Of a stretch of 64,000 bases of DNA, positions 1 through 10,636 are shown in pieces. The DNA is from Antilocapra americana (lineage: Eukaryota; Chordata; Mammalia; Artiodactyla; Antilocapridae): the NCBI GenBank assembly GCA_007570785.1, contig ML664175.1:6360618-6424617 (forward strand), written 5' to 3'. The notes under the pieces were generated by a model. The model had not been told where the DNA came from. It saw only the letters and a program-made list of their open reading frames with translations, and ran no database searches. Position 1 is the stretch's first letter; each line of letters starts with the position of its first letter. Both the position numbers and the translations under genes were made by a program.

Positions 1-112
1 CCTGCATTGGCAGAAGACATAGTTTTTTATCACTGTACCACCTGGGAAGAGATTCAAGTTCAAAGTTATTTCATACATTCCACAAAGACTAGTTTCTTTC
101 ATTATGAAACAT

Positions 113-323
113 GAAAGTGAAGTCACTCAGTCGTATCCAACTCTTTGCGACTCCATGGACTGCAGTAAGCCAGGCTCCTCTGCCCATCCATGGGGTTTTC
201 CAGGCAAGAGTACTGGAGTTGGTTGTCACTTCCTTCTCCAGGGGGATCTTTCCGACGCAGGGATGGAACACAGGTCTCTCGCATTGCAGGCAGACGCTTT
301 TACCGTCTGAGCCACCAGGGAAA
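113..323 (-). mobile_element. Bov-tA SINE
   Basis: A tRNA-Glu-derived ruminant SINE lies here in reverse. The tRNA-like head is at the right end, where gagccaccaggg closes the element, and the BovB-like tail with the agtcactcagtcgtatcc stretch is at the left. The central block reading caggcaagagtactggagt is diagnostic of the Bov-A unit. No target duplication is obvious. Short open frames across it are SINE-derived. Confidence 0.93.
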
Positions 324-348
324 GGTCAGTGTTATATTCTCTAGGAAT

Positions 349-772
349 AACCGCCAGCTGCCCTGAAGTCTACTGCTGCCACCACAGCTGCTCCTCTTGT
401 GGTTTCACAACTAGAATCTGGAACCTTCCCTAACCAGATTCAATAACCTTCTGGGATCCGGGACCTCGGCTGGTGGCTGATCCCAGGGCAACCACAGCCT
501 CACAGAGTAATTCCATGTTAACCCGCCTACCTGGAGAAGGACATGGCAACCCACTCCAGTACTCTTGCCTGAAAAATCCCAGGGACAGAGGAGCCTAGGG
601 GGCTGCCATCTATGGGGTCGCATAGAGTCGGACATGACTGAAGCGACTTAGGAGAAGCAGCAGCAGCAACCCGCCTACCTCTGCTGTGTAACACAGACCC
701 TCCTCAGTGTGTGAACACTTGTTACTCCCACACAGGGGAGCTCCCGCGAGGAAGCGGCAGGTCTGAGGTGGC
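349..772 (+). repeat. Left arm of long inverted repeat
   Basis: Once the SINE at 533-667 is removed, this stretch matches the reverse complement of 1372-1642 over about 280 bases with many substitutions. Shared blocks include ctggaaccttccctaa, ctgctgtgtaacacagacc and gtctgaggtgg. The arms could be two inverted copies of one LTR-like repeat, or long terminal repeats of a non-autonomous DNA element. I do not recognise the family. Confidence 0.75.
533..667 (+). mobile_element. Bov-A monomer SINE with TSD
   Basis: This single Bov-A unit runs from ggagaaggacatggcaaccc to a gaagcgacttagg end followed by a cagcagcagcaa tail. It is flanked by a 13-bp direct duplication, aacccgcctacct, at 520-532 and 668-680. 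It therefore inserted into the already existing left arm of the inverted repeat. Confidence 0.95.
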
Positions 773-1371
773 AGATGATGGTCTGCAAGGTGACGATCTG
801 GATGTTCTGCGCAGGCGCTGCCCCACTTCCCACCCCGCCTCTCATCCCTGCCCCTCCCACCCGCTGCACGAACTCTCGTGGGAAGTCTCGCAGGGTTACT
901 GCGTGCCACTTCAGGAACTCCCGTGGGAAGGCTAGCGTAGTCACCTGCTCTCTACTGCTGCAGAGATCCTGAGGAGACTGAAAAGGAGACTCCTTCTGGC
1001 AAGGCTATGACCCAGGAGGCGTCTCAGAGACTATGGGCTGTGCCAACTTCCGGATTACTGCTTCTCAACCTGTGAGAGGAGGAATCACAGCCCACCACCA
1101 CTCGCCACCCGAGACTGGACAGCGGCCCCAACCGCTCAGGTTGTTCCAGGCAGGAACAACCACTGACTGGTGGTTAAGCTGGCCTTCCACAGACTCTTAA
1201 ACAGAAACTGAAAATATGGCTGACAGAAAATTAATCGTCTTTTAAAGAAACGAAGCAGAGCAAGGCCCAGACAGAGTTTGAAGCGGGAAAGCTTCCAGTA
1301 AGGAGAACCTCGTGAGGGGCTAGTCTGAACTGAAGGGGCTGCCAACCACCGTCTTCACCCCCCACCCCCGC
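773..1371. other. GC-rich spacer of the inverted repeat
   Basis: About 600 bases lie between the two arms. The left half (about 780-950) is unusually rich in GC and CpG for this window. A C-rich run (cacccccgcccccacc) sits next to the right arm. No convincing reading frame was seen. It may be the internal part of the same unclassified repeat. Confidence 0.5.
870..930. repeat. Short direct repeat in spacer
   Basis: The 16-base words gaactctcgtgggaag (870-885) and gaactcccgtgggaag (915-930) differ at one base and are 45 bases apart. This looks like a two-copy imperfect tandem repeat inside the GC-rich spacer. Confidence 0.7.
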
Positions 1372-1642
1372 CCCCACCTCAGACCCGCCTCAGTGGGAGA
1401 TTCCTTGTGGTTGGGGGTGACAGTGTCCAGTCACAGAGGAGGGTCTGTGTTACACAGCAGCGGTAGGCAGGCTAACATGGGACGCCTCTGTGAGAAGCTG
1501 TGGTCGCCCTGGAATCAACCACCAGCTGAGATCCAGGCTTCCAGAAGGCTGCCTGGGTCTAGTTAGGGAAGGTTCCAGGTTCCAGACGTGAAGCTGCAAG
1601 AGGCGCAGCTCTTGTGGCAGGAGCAGCCTTCAGCACTGCCGG
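1372..1642 (-). repeat. Right arm of long inverted repeat
   Basis: This is the reverse-complement partner of 349-772. Unlike the left arm it is not interrupted by a SINE. Read on the minus strand it contains ctggaaccttccctaact and ctgctgtgtaacacagacc in the same order as the left arm. Confidence 0.75.
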
Positions 1643-1857
1643 CATGCTAGCATTCCTGGAGGATGTGGTGCTGACTTCAGCCGGATTTTAAATGGCAACA
1701 GTGGTAGGAGCAAAAGCTTTTACCACGTTCTCTTCAGATTTATGTTTCAGATGCCATTGCTTTTCCTCTTGTAGACTTACAGCTTCATTGGTAAGCTGAC
1801 CACCTCAGTTGGTTTCTGCTGTAAGGAATTTGAGATGTCCTCTTCCTTCATTTACAG

Positions 1858-2161
1858 ACATCAAAGGCTCAGCACATGGTGAAAGTTTCTCTAAGTTATG
1901 GCAGGATCCTGGAACAACACCATATGGATTCCTCTCTAGTCAGGAAAGCCTTGCTCTATTTTCTATTATAAAGATGGCTTAGCTTTCATGCGACAACTCT
2001 CCAACTGACTGAGGACTTTGGCTCTACTTATCTTTGTTTTCTTTGGCCAAGGATCTTCAACCGCTACCTGTGGTGGTGTTGCCTTCCCACTGCCCCAGCT
2101 GCTCTCCCATGGTCAGTCCCCTCATCAAATGTGGCTCCTACAGCTGGACTCATTATTCCAG
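1858..2161 (+). other. Possible exon-like segment
   Basis: A pyrimidine-rich acceptor-like sequence (tcttccttcatttacag) ends at 1857, and a perfect donor (cag then gtaagt) starts its intron at 2162. The enclosed 304 bases are single-copy. No frame is open throughout: one frame stays open for about 40 codons from the acceptor and another is open near the donor. If real it could be a non-coding RNA exon or a gene remnant. Chance splice-like sites are common at this scale. Confidence 0.15.
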
Positions 2162-4952
2162 GTAAGTGACCAGTGTGGAGCAGGGACTCTCGCTGACTTT
2201 GTTCCAGACATTATGTCCATATATACAGTCCAGTAGCTTTTACGGAAGCTTTTGGAAACTTATAAAGATGTCTGTGGACGGGAAGTAGTTTCAGAAAGCA
2301 GAAATCAGAGACATAGGACCCTTGAGATGTTAGCGTTAATGTCCTGCAGCTGGCGATGTTTTCACAGGCAAAGAAAACCCTGTAAGCGCTTTAATTGTGA
2401 ATTTGTATTTCCAAAGACTTTTAGGTTGGAAATTCATTCTGAGGAGGTTCTTGTAAAATGTTGTAAAATCTTGTAAAATTTCTTGTCTGTGCAGAATTCC
2501 TTGGGATAACCTATGAATTTCCTTCTTAGAAATTTACCCACGATAAATTTCTAAGCTGTTCTACAGGGGAAGGTGGATTGTGGTATTGTGCTGGTTTCAG
2601 ATGGTATTGGTTTCATATGGCAGTGAGTGAAATTCTCCTGAAACATGCAGCTTTCTTTCTTCTTTAAAGTGTAAGAATGTGGGTGGAAGTTGGCGCCTTG
2701 AAAGAGCTCAGAATCAGAGGATGGTCTCTGGGAGTGCCTTCAGGAAACCATGAAATAACTGAGGCTCCAAAGAGATAATGGGAGTAAAAATCACAGACAA
2801 GTATGAAATTCCATGAAAATATGTGGAGGGTAGTATTGTGAGCAGGCTCTTGTCCAGTGTGGTAGGGCAGGTGATAAGAAGCATTGCAGTCTGTTCTGGT
2901 CCTTACAGAGTTCCTGCCTGGTTTCCTCTTTGCCCTACTCTAACCCTAATTGCTACCCTGGATAAATTGCTTAAACTTTGAACCATGTTTTTCTTGGTGC
3001 TACAGATTATTTTACTCCCAAAGACCAAAACTCATTTTCCACGTTTCTTTAACTCCTTCCCCTACTCTCATAGTTTTGGGAGTTTGTATCCTAGGAGCCG
3101 GTAATCTTTATCACCTTCCTGTGGCCCCCATGGTGTGATGACTGGCACATCTCTCTATGGCAGTGCTGTCTTGAGCAGACAGGAGGAGGGGATGTCTATT
3201 ATTAGGCTTCGAACAAATTCCTTGAGTCAATGTCAAGTTTCCTTAGGCAGTATGGAGCTGCAAGGGCCTCCCTGACCTGCACCCCATGTTTTCTTACCCT
3301 GCAAGCAGTGGCATGAGATAGGGGAAGGTTGTAGGCTGCAGACACATTCTCTTTTCTCTGGAGGAAGAATAACCAAGGAAATTTGAAATGTCCTTGGATA
3401 CATGGCCAAAATCTGTGTCTCCCATAAGCATGGGGCCAGGAGAAGGGAGCTGGACTCATTGGGTGACACCCAGAGGTCAGAGCAGCCCACCACATCCTCC
3501 TCACTGAGTGAATGTGGTGGTTTCTCTGGGACCCATATAGGGAGAGTAGTTCCGTGATGCCTGGGCACTCAGCTTCTGATTCAGCCAAACCTTCAACATA
3601 AATCATCCTTGTCTCAGATGTTTATTTTTTACCTATCAAAGCCATCAGATTCTTACCTGGAGTTATATAAGAAATGTTTTAAAGGAACCCTGTGAAATGA
3701 ATTCCCCTTTCCCCTCTTTCCTTCCTCTGCCCCTTTGCAATCTTCATTGTTCAGCAAGGGATTACTAAGGCAACCTCTCTTTCACTCAACAAAGAAATTT
3801 AGCGATCACTAAGGCTATGTCACCTTGCCAGCAGAAACACTGAATGGCAATAGTGCTGAGAGTCAACACTAATAGCCGACACCAAATTAAACTGCCAGAC
3901 TTGGTGTGATGTAGCTCTGTCACCTCTTGACACTTCTGATGTGAGTACAGGGGCTTCTGCAGGAAATTCATCAGCTGTAGTTCATGACGCATCATCTTTA
4001 CATATCTGTCTATCTACATTTGTCAGCAACAAGCAAGCTTCAAATGACTTCAGTGATTGGTATATAGATTGCACCTCCTCCAGACATAGTAAACATGGTT
4101 TTAACTCTTAGGACTCCTTCAGCTCTACCTTCCCTGTTGACAAAGCCTGGGTACTGGTATTGCCATTCTCCTTGTGTTTCAGGTGGTGACTGGCAAAGGC
4201 TGATTAAGAAGATCTCCTTTCTTTTTTCCTAATAACTAGTATCTAAAATTTGCTCTTTCTTTCCAAGTTAGCTACTCTGTGGGTGCACATTTTCTCTGAT
4301 GTATATTTCTAGAATGTCATCTAAAAATGTATATTTGCTCATTGATGCCTCCATTTACTATTGCTCTGATGGGGAAAATGATCAATTTAATACAGGCTCA
4401 TCTTGTTAGTCAAACTTGTTTGCTTTCCAGTGGAGAATGTCTGATTTTTCCGTGCCTTCCAGGCAGATCATTTAAGTATAGCAGTAGCTCCTAATGTGCC
4501 AAGATCAGGGGCTTGCTGATTTAAAAAATATTTTTAGACACTTAAAATTCTCACTGCCTTAGATATTTATTTCACACATTTGCTTATATCTTTAAGTTCC
4601 TACACACTTTGAGGAGTAAAGTTGCTTTTCAGGGGATGCAAATATGTTTTTTCCCGTACATGTCTTATGATTCTAGAAAGAATAGCTTCAAATATATAAA
4701 TAGTGGTGATGACATGGGAGTCAGCTTTTGGTATCATAATACAAGCTGTATTTGAAAAACTTTTTTTGGGGGCGTTCATTGCAATGATGTCTCTCTCCAT
4801 GTGTGTTTCTCTACAGTGAAGACTACACTTGTTCACAGACCATAGGTGCATGTTTATTTTCTGTTTTTGTTTTAAAGAGAATGAACTTTTCATTGGTAAG
4901 GATGATGCTTTCTTGTTTTCAATTCATTGATAATGGAGCATTTGCTGTCAAT

Positions 4953-4990
4953 GCCCTCATGACTGGGAAATGCTGTCCTGTCATGAGGGC
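4953..4990. repeat. Perfect 11-bp inverted repeat
   Basis: The arms gccctcatgac (4953-4963) and gtcatgagggc (4980-4990) are perfect reverse complements around a 16-base loop. The local sequence is otherwise single-copy. No function can be assigned. Confidence 0.8.
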
Positions 4991-5180
4991 CATTCTCAGG
5001 CCAAGGGTAGTGCTACCCCTCAGATTGTAAGATTCATCTGGTAGTTGCTCTTACTTGGGGGCACCTAGTCACTCCCTTGGATTTTGGGCCACTGATAGTC
5101 TTCATAGTGAGTTTGAAGACACCCTAGAAGGACATCTCTGATGGCTGTGTTCAGTTGTGAGACCTTCTTGAGGCTGGTAG

Positions 5181-5308
5181 GAGAAGGAAATGGCAACCTA
5201 CTCCAGTATTCTTGCCTGGAAAATCCCATGGACAGAGGAGCCTGGTAGGCTACAGTCCATGGGGTCACAAAAAGTTGGATATGACTGAGCGACTTCACTT
5301 TCACTTTC
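5181..5308 (+). mobile_element. Bov-A SINE with TSD
   Basis: This is a forward Bov-A unit from gagaaggaaatggcaacc to gagcgacttcactttcact. It is flanked by imperfect duplications tgaggctggtag (5169-5180) and tgaggctggcag (5309-5320), which define its borders. Confidence 0.95.
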
Positions 5309-5517
5309 TGAGGCTGGCAGGGTTATGAGAGTGTAGCAGGGGGTACACCCAGTGCACTAACTGGAGGTGGAAATCCATCCAAAATGGACTTTCTAAGGCA
5401 GGTGAAATTCCTGTTTAAATTTCTTGAAATAGTCTGAATTTAGCTTTAAGCTAATATGGGGATGGGTGAGTAGAGGTGGTGATGGTGAGTAGAGATGAAA
5501 CAAGGTTTTTAAGAGTG

Positions 5518-5955
5518 AAATTGGAGCCTATTATACAGAGTGAAGTAAGTCAGAAAGAAAAACACCAATACAGTATATTAATGCACGTATATGGAATTTA
5601 GAAAGATGATAATGATGACTCTATATGTAAGACAGCAAAAGAGACACAGATATAAAGAATAGACTTTTGGACTCTGTGGGAGAAGGCAAGGGTGGGATGA
5701 CTTGAGAAAAAAGCATTGAAACATATATATTACCATATGCAAAATAGATTGCCAGTCCATATTCGATGCATGAGACAGGGTGCTCAGGGCCGGTGCACTG
5801 GGATGACCCTGAGGGATGGGATGGGGAGGAAGGTGGGAGGGGGTTTCAGGATAGGGGGCATATGTACACCCATGGCTGATTCATGTCAATGTATGGCAAA
5901 AACCACTACAATACTATAAAGCAATTAGTCTCCAATTAAAATAAATAAATAAAAA
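5518..5955 (+). mobile_element. L1-BT-like 3' end
   Basis: This is the 3' end of a ruminant L1. It begins near the C-terminus of ORF2 (ttatacagagtgaagtaagt), passes tatatggaatttagaaagat, and crosses the G-rich 3'UTR segment (gggaggaaggtgggaggg). It ends in the A-rich tail after ccaattaaaataaataaa. A short duplication, aagagtg, lies at 5511-5517 and 5956-5962. It is severely 5' truncated and cannot code for ORF2. Confidence 0.92.
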
Positions 5956-5962
5956 AAGAGTG

Positions 5963-8079
5963 GATGGTGTTGAAGCTGAGTAATGAATACATAGGATTCA
6001 CTAAAACTATTCTCTGTTTTTGTCTGCATTTAAAAATCCCTATAATACAAAGTTAAAAAGTGATATTCAGTTTAAGTGTTGGATTATAGCTGTAAATTGA
6101 AGTGACGTTAATTTGACTATTGTTAATGTTCTTGCATTGTTCAATAGATGAATTCACATTAAGCATTTTTAGTATTAATTTTACATGGATTTCAAAAAGG
6201 ATTCAATGTGGGCTCTATTTTCTTAGTATATACTGAACTTCTCTTTTTTCGCAAAACCACTGGTTTTGGTGTCAGACTTAAGCTTAGGTCAGCTCCACAC
6301 TGCCTAAGGGAAGCCTGATATTTGATACACTTACCTAGGGTATTGTCTGGTACTTCAATAAAATAAGGCTCCCCCTCCACACCCCTTTACCCTAGAATTC
6401 TCCTGACAATTGTGGCTATGGAAAATGGGCATTCTAAGAAGGGAGGCAGTGCTCACAAGACTGCATCCACATGAATCATGTTTTTACACTTATGTCGTCC
6501 CATTTGAGTTTTATTCCTGTTCTTCGAAGTTCTCTCTTGATTCAAAATGCAAGATACTCCTTACTTTTAATAATGTTGATCTTTAAATATCTCACACAGT
6601 CTAAATTTCACATGGGTTTCATGAATGAATGAATTTTAAGGAGAGTATGCTTAGGATGAATTCACAGAATAGTTTTTGACTCCTGTACAAGACTATATTA
6701 GCCCAAAATAGAAACATATTCTTGCTTACTAACAGCTATTTTAAGGTTAAGTCCTAGTATATAAAGCCAGCTTGAGAGAAAACAGCAAACAAAGTGGTGG
6801 GGAGAAAATGCTTTGAATCTAACTTATAACTCCTATCTCAAAAATATTTGGAAAGAGAGTGCTTAGGACATTTTTGTAAAATGTAGATATCTCAGCAATA
6901 AGACAGCTCTGAAAATCCAGTTTATATGATTTGAAATGGCACTGCTTAAATACACATTTGAGATGCATATGAAACATGGAATTACTAGAATAAGTCATAG
7001 GGTAATGAAACTGGCGACTCAAAGCTATGTTTCAGAGACTGTGACTTCAAGTGGCTGAGATAAACACTTAGCTCACTCAACTGGGGATTATAATGGAGTG
7101 CTGACAACCCTTACTAATTAGGATGCTCTCAGGCAGCTCTGTAATAGCTGTGGGGAACTGCTGTCAGTAAATAGTGTTATATTCGGGGGTCATTGCATCA
7201 GGCATCTCTCTGCACCATAGAGACTGCTCGCCTTGCTCCTAGCAGTCGTCTTGTTTCCTGCTCTTCCTGTAACACCCCAAGGATCTCAGTGCCCTTCTCC
7301 AAGAGACACAAAGGATTCTGAGCATACCCGCAGTCTCCTCCGCAGGCAGAGGGTGAAAGATGACACCTGCAAACACACAAACTAATTATAACCCTATTTA
7401 GTTCCTGTGGGTGAATCTCTGTGTCCATCCCCTTTGCCCTTTCCCACATTTAATTCCTATTTGATGCTGAGAGGATTATTTCTGGAAACCAGCCTTTCCC
7501 CTCCAGCTCTCCCCCTGGCCAGCAAACACAGGCAGTCATCCTGTGGTAATTAACAATCTCATCTTGAGGAGTACATTTTATGGTACTCTTGGTCAGGTAA
7601 ATTCTAAATTAGCTCAGTTAAAATGGCTCATAAGACACAATGCTGCCATCCCTATTAGCTCCTGGACTGCCGCCAAGGCACCACACTATTTCGGGAGCTG
7701 GGCTTCTGGCAAAAGGAATCATTACTCAGAGATTATGGGCAGGAAGGGTGGTATGGGGGACACCCAGTAATGGTGGCCCTCTCTTATTATGGCTTCATTC
7801 TCAAGGTCTGGTGTGATAAATGAAGGGTTAAAGAGAATTGAGTGTGGGCAGAGTAGGATGTGAGGATGCTGGGGGAGTGCTGAGGGACCTGTCACTGAGG
7901 TCGCTATCCCTGTCATCACCCAAAAACTCTGGGGAAAGGCTGATGTCAGGTACACTCGATTTCCCAATGGCCCTTGAAGAGCTTTTCAGATGCTGCTAAG
8001 AGTGGTTTGAACACCCCAGGCCATGCACGCAGAGTGTGATTGAGTGAAGAGAGGCTGGGGGCTCCAGGTCCTTCTTGGG
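5963..8079. other. Single-copy stretch, no gene recognised
   Basis: About 2.1 kb with no repeat that I recognise and no convincing coding frame. The 6980-7200 and 7540-7790 parts are of moderate GC content, free of repeats, and contain homeodomain-type taatta/aattaac words. They could be conserved non-coding DNA, but that cannot be judged from one genome. Confidence 0.45.
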
Positions 8080-8215
8080 CAGAACATCTGGATGACCTTG
8101 AGCAAGTCACTTTCTCTATTCTTGTCCTGTTTCTTCACCTACTGATTGAAGAGGTTGGACAGTAGGACCCTTGAAGTCCTTCCTATCTCAAATATCTTGT
8201 GACTCTGGAATTCTT
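8080..8215 (+). mobile_element. MIR-type ancient SINE
   Basis: The order ggatgaccttgagcaagtca, then a cctgtttcttcacct-like block, then gaggttggacagtaggaccc and cttgtgactctgg follows the MIR core pattern (gtgaccttgggcaagtcac ... gttggactagat). It is diverged, as expected for this old mammalian family. Confidence 0.7.
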
Positions 8216-8858
8216 TGCAAACTGAAGGAGATGGCCTGCTTGTTTACCTGACTCTCTGGAGACAACTGTGGGCTTTGTGGGCTCAGTTTAGGTGCCCTTG
8301 TTAGGGTGGTGTTTAAGGCCTGGCTCCCTGTAGTTCTGAAAATACATCTTTCTAAGATTTTTACTGGGCATTTTTGATGCTCTGAGCTTGGAGGGAGCAA
8401 GCAATTCAGCACAAAGTAACCCATGGTGTTCTGAATGCCAAGAGAGGAACATTTAACTTCAAAGAGATATGCAAACAAACATTTAAAAAAGGATCTACAG
8501 TGCGCTACAGCAGTTTTCCTGGAGTGTGCGTGTGTGAATTTGTGGGGAGGGGTACAAGATCGTTTACTGCCATGAACAAAGTACTCTTTCTGCCTTTAAG
8601 CAGTTTGCAATATAAGGGAGATCAAAGTGAGCTCAAAAAATTCAAAGGAGTGAAAAGAAATACAGAGGGAGGGTTGAATTTGAACTCAAGTATCCAGAGG
8701 AAAACTTGAAATTGGAATGAGTGTGGGGGAGAAACTTTTAAAAGCATAATGCTGTTAGATTCCTACCTAGATCTGGGATGGGAAGCATTTGGTGGCTCTT
8801 GATCTTGGGACTGGTGTCATTAAGGCTTCAACAGTTTTACTTCCTCTGGGTATAATTC
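8216..8858. other. No recognised feature
   Basis: Single-copy sequence with no repeat family that I recognise and no convincing frame. A short tgtgcgtgtgtg run near 8525 is too small to count as a microsatellite. Confidence 0.4.
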
Positions 8859-9036
8859 AGGGGTCCTGAGCCTCTGGGAGCTGTCTGAGGTGGAGCTGAT
8901 GTAATAATAATAGAAATAAGATACACAATAATGAATGTGAATCATCCTGAAATCATCCCCATCGCTACTCCCCGGTCTGTGGAAAAATTGTTTCCACGAA
9001 ACTGGTACATGGTGCCAAAAAAGCTGGGGACTGCTG
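8859..9036 (+). mobile_element. Short DNA-transposon remnant
   Basis: The ends are roughly inverted copies: cagggg tcctgagcc at the left and, on the other strand, cagcagtccccagc at the right. The right part (gtctgtggaaaaattg ... ggtgccaaaaaagctgggga) matches a well-known mammalian non-autonomous DNA transposon end. The element is internally deleted to about 180 bases. The exact family is not assigned. Confidence 0.65.
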
Positions 9037-9438
9037 GTATAATTTATTAAGCAAGGGGGTTTGCAAAATGTAATTTTAAACCTCCTAAGCTCTGTGATTC
9101 ACAGCTGAGGAATGGGACGGTGACTGTAGGAGATGATAAAGAGCTTGAATTAAATCCACACTGCAGTGAGAAACCACTTTGGCACATTAAAGTGTGGGTT
9201 GATGTGCATTGGAAAAAAGAACTTTGGCAGAAGTCAGATGATATGATGGAAAAGACGGTCATCATCCTAAGACTACTAAGTTAACAATGGCTTGGATCAC
9301 AGAAAATGAGATATGTAAAATTTTGAAACCAAGAGTTGAAAGAAAATTCTCATCTATATTTAAATATATGCAATATTTGTTTGAAAACAGTCATGTATAG
9401 ATGGATGGTTAAGAAGAAAAAAAATAGTTAATCATCTA
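9037..9438. other. No recognised feature
   Basis: AT-rich single-copy sequence between the DNA-transposon remnant and a Bov-A SINE. No coding frame or repeat was recognised. Confidence 0.4.
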
Positions 9439-9459
9439 CTGAATTTTCATTATATGCCA

Positions 9460-9579
9460 TGGTAAAGGAAATGGCAACCCACTCCTATATGTTTGCCTGG
9501 GGAATTCCATGGACAGAGGAGCCTGGTGGGCTACAGTCCATGGGGTCACAAAGAGTTGGACAAGATTTAGTGAAAATGA
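9460..9579 (+). mobile_element. Bov-A SINE inside MIR
   Basis: This is a forward Bov-A unit (aaggaaatggcaacccactc to cacaaagagttggacaag). It is bordered by a 21-base direct duplication at 9439-9459 and 9580-9600 with a single mismatch. The duplicated target is part of an older MIR in reverse orientation. Confidence 0.96.
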
Positions 9580-9765
9580 CTGAATTTTTATTATATGCCA
9601 GGTATGTTTTTACTTACTTTAAATGTTATATCACTAATCTCACAACGATCCAATGTGGTAGGTAATCTGACCCCAGGCACACATGAAGAAACACAAGTCT
9701 AAGACATATTAAGTGACTTGGTCATGGTATGCAGTTAACAACTATGGAAGATCAGGTTACAAACA
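9580..9765 (-). mobile_element. MIR-type ancient SINE
   Basis: Reading left to right, tatgccaggtatg, ctcacaacgatcc, gtggtaggtaatctgacccc, gaagaaac and taagtgacttggtcatgg follow the reverse-complement MIR order (tgccaggcact ... ctcacaac ... gaggaaactgag ... aagtgacttgcccaagg). The Bov-A at 9460-9579 cut into its left end. Confidence 0.75.
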
Positions 9766-10578
9766 TGAGAGGGTCCTTCCTTACAGGCTAGGCTTGTCTG
9801 ATTCCAACTCTTCTCCCCTGTGAGAGTAACCTGATTTGTTCATGAAGCATTATGCTTGTTATATTTATAACATTTTCCAGTAATTTTAAATAAAAATATG
9901 AATTTTGAAGCATTTTAAGGTCAATGAGTAAAACATTTAAGGTAAGATGTTAATGAAATACTACTGAGACCCAATGCCCTTCAAATGATTTCTGAAAACC
10001 ACTGACAGATATATAATCATCATCATCATTACTCTTGCCATTAAGTGCAAGTATCAGAGGACAGACATCCTTCAAGAACTGGAGGAAGATAAATTTATGC
10101 CCCAAAAGAAGACTGTCATTTTCACAAGGGAAGGAAGGAATTCAGATGGACTTCTCATGTTGGCTTTTGATATAGAGATTTGAGAAAGTTTCCCTGACTT
10201 CTTGCCATGGCTCCAAAAGACGCAGAATAAAAGGGGAACTGAAAGTAAGAAAACAAGTGCTTCTCATGCCTATGTGACATGGAAAGAGTTTTCTTTTGTA
10301 CTGAAAATAATATTGACATCTTTGTCTCTGCTCAAGTTTTTGTCTGACTCACCTTAAACTGGAAAAAAATGAAGATGATGATTCCTTAACGTCTGGCAGT
10401 TGGCAGCTTTATGTATAATAAAATTAAAAACCATTAAAGGTAAATTTAGTGAGAAAATGAGTTATTTAAATACATTTTTCTTTTAAATGACTACAAAAAG
10501 TTCTTATATCTCCGTGACTACAAAAGTAGAACATTCTGGCACTGGGTGTTGTAGATTCCTGGAATGGTGTGATTCTTG
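9766..10578. other. No recognised feature
   Basis: AT-rich single-copy sequence containing a tiny atcatcatcatc run near 10015. No gene or repeat was recognised. Confidence 0.4.
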
Positions 10579-10636
10579 AAGTGAAAGTGAAAGTCGCTCA
10601 GTCCTGTCTGACTCTTTGCAACCCTATGGAATGCAG
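10579..10636 (-). mobile_element. Inverted BovB/Bov-A tail fragment
   Basis: The word order gtgaaagtcgctcagtcc then gactctttgcaaccctatgg is the reverse complement of the shared BovB/Bov-A 3' tail. It runs straight into forward-strand BovB coding sequence through the shared bases gaatgcag. The fragment is only about 58 bases long, so its parent (LINE or SINE) cannot be told. Confidence 0.85.

Larger units (their letters stand above)
1643..5168. other. Single-copy stretch, no gene recognised
   Basis: About 3.5 kb with no repeat family that I recognise. The open frames present (for example about 134 codons on the minus strand at 3202-3606) match no family I know. A segment flanked by splice-like sites (1858-2161) and a short perfect hairpin (4953-4990) are listed separately. 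Confidence 0.5.

Noticed and set aside
349..1642. A complete endogenous provirus
   Set aside because: The arms are inverted rather than direct, and no gag, pol or env-like frame lies between them. At most these are solitary LTR-like pieces.
3202..3606. 134-codon minus-strand frame overlapped by a 111-codon frame
   Set aside because: No recognised domain, two overlapping frames of similar length, no splice or polyadenylation context. Most likely chance.
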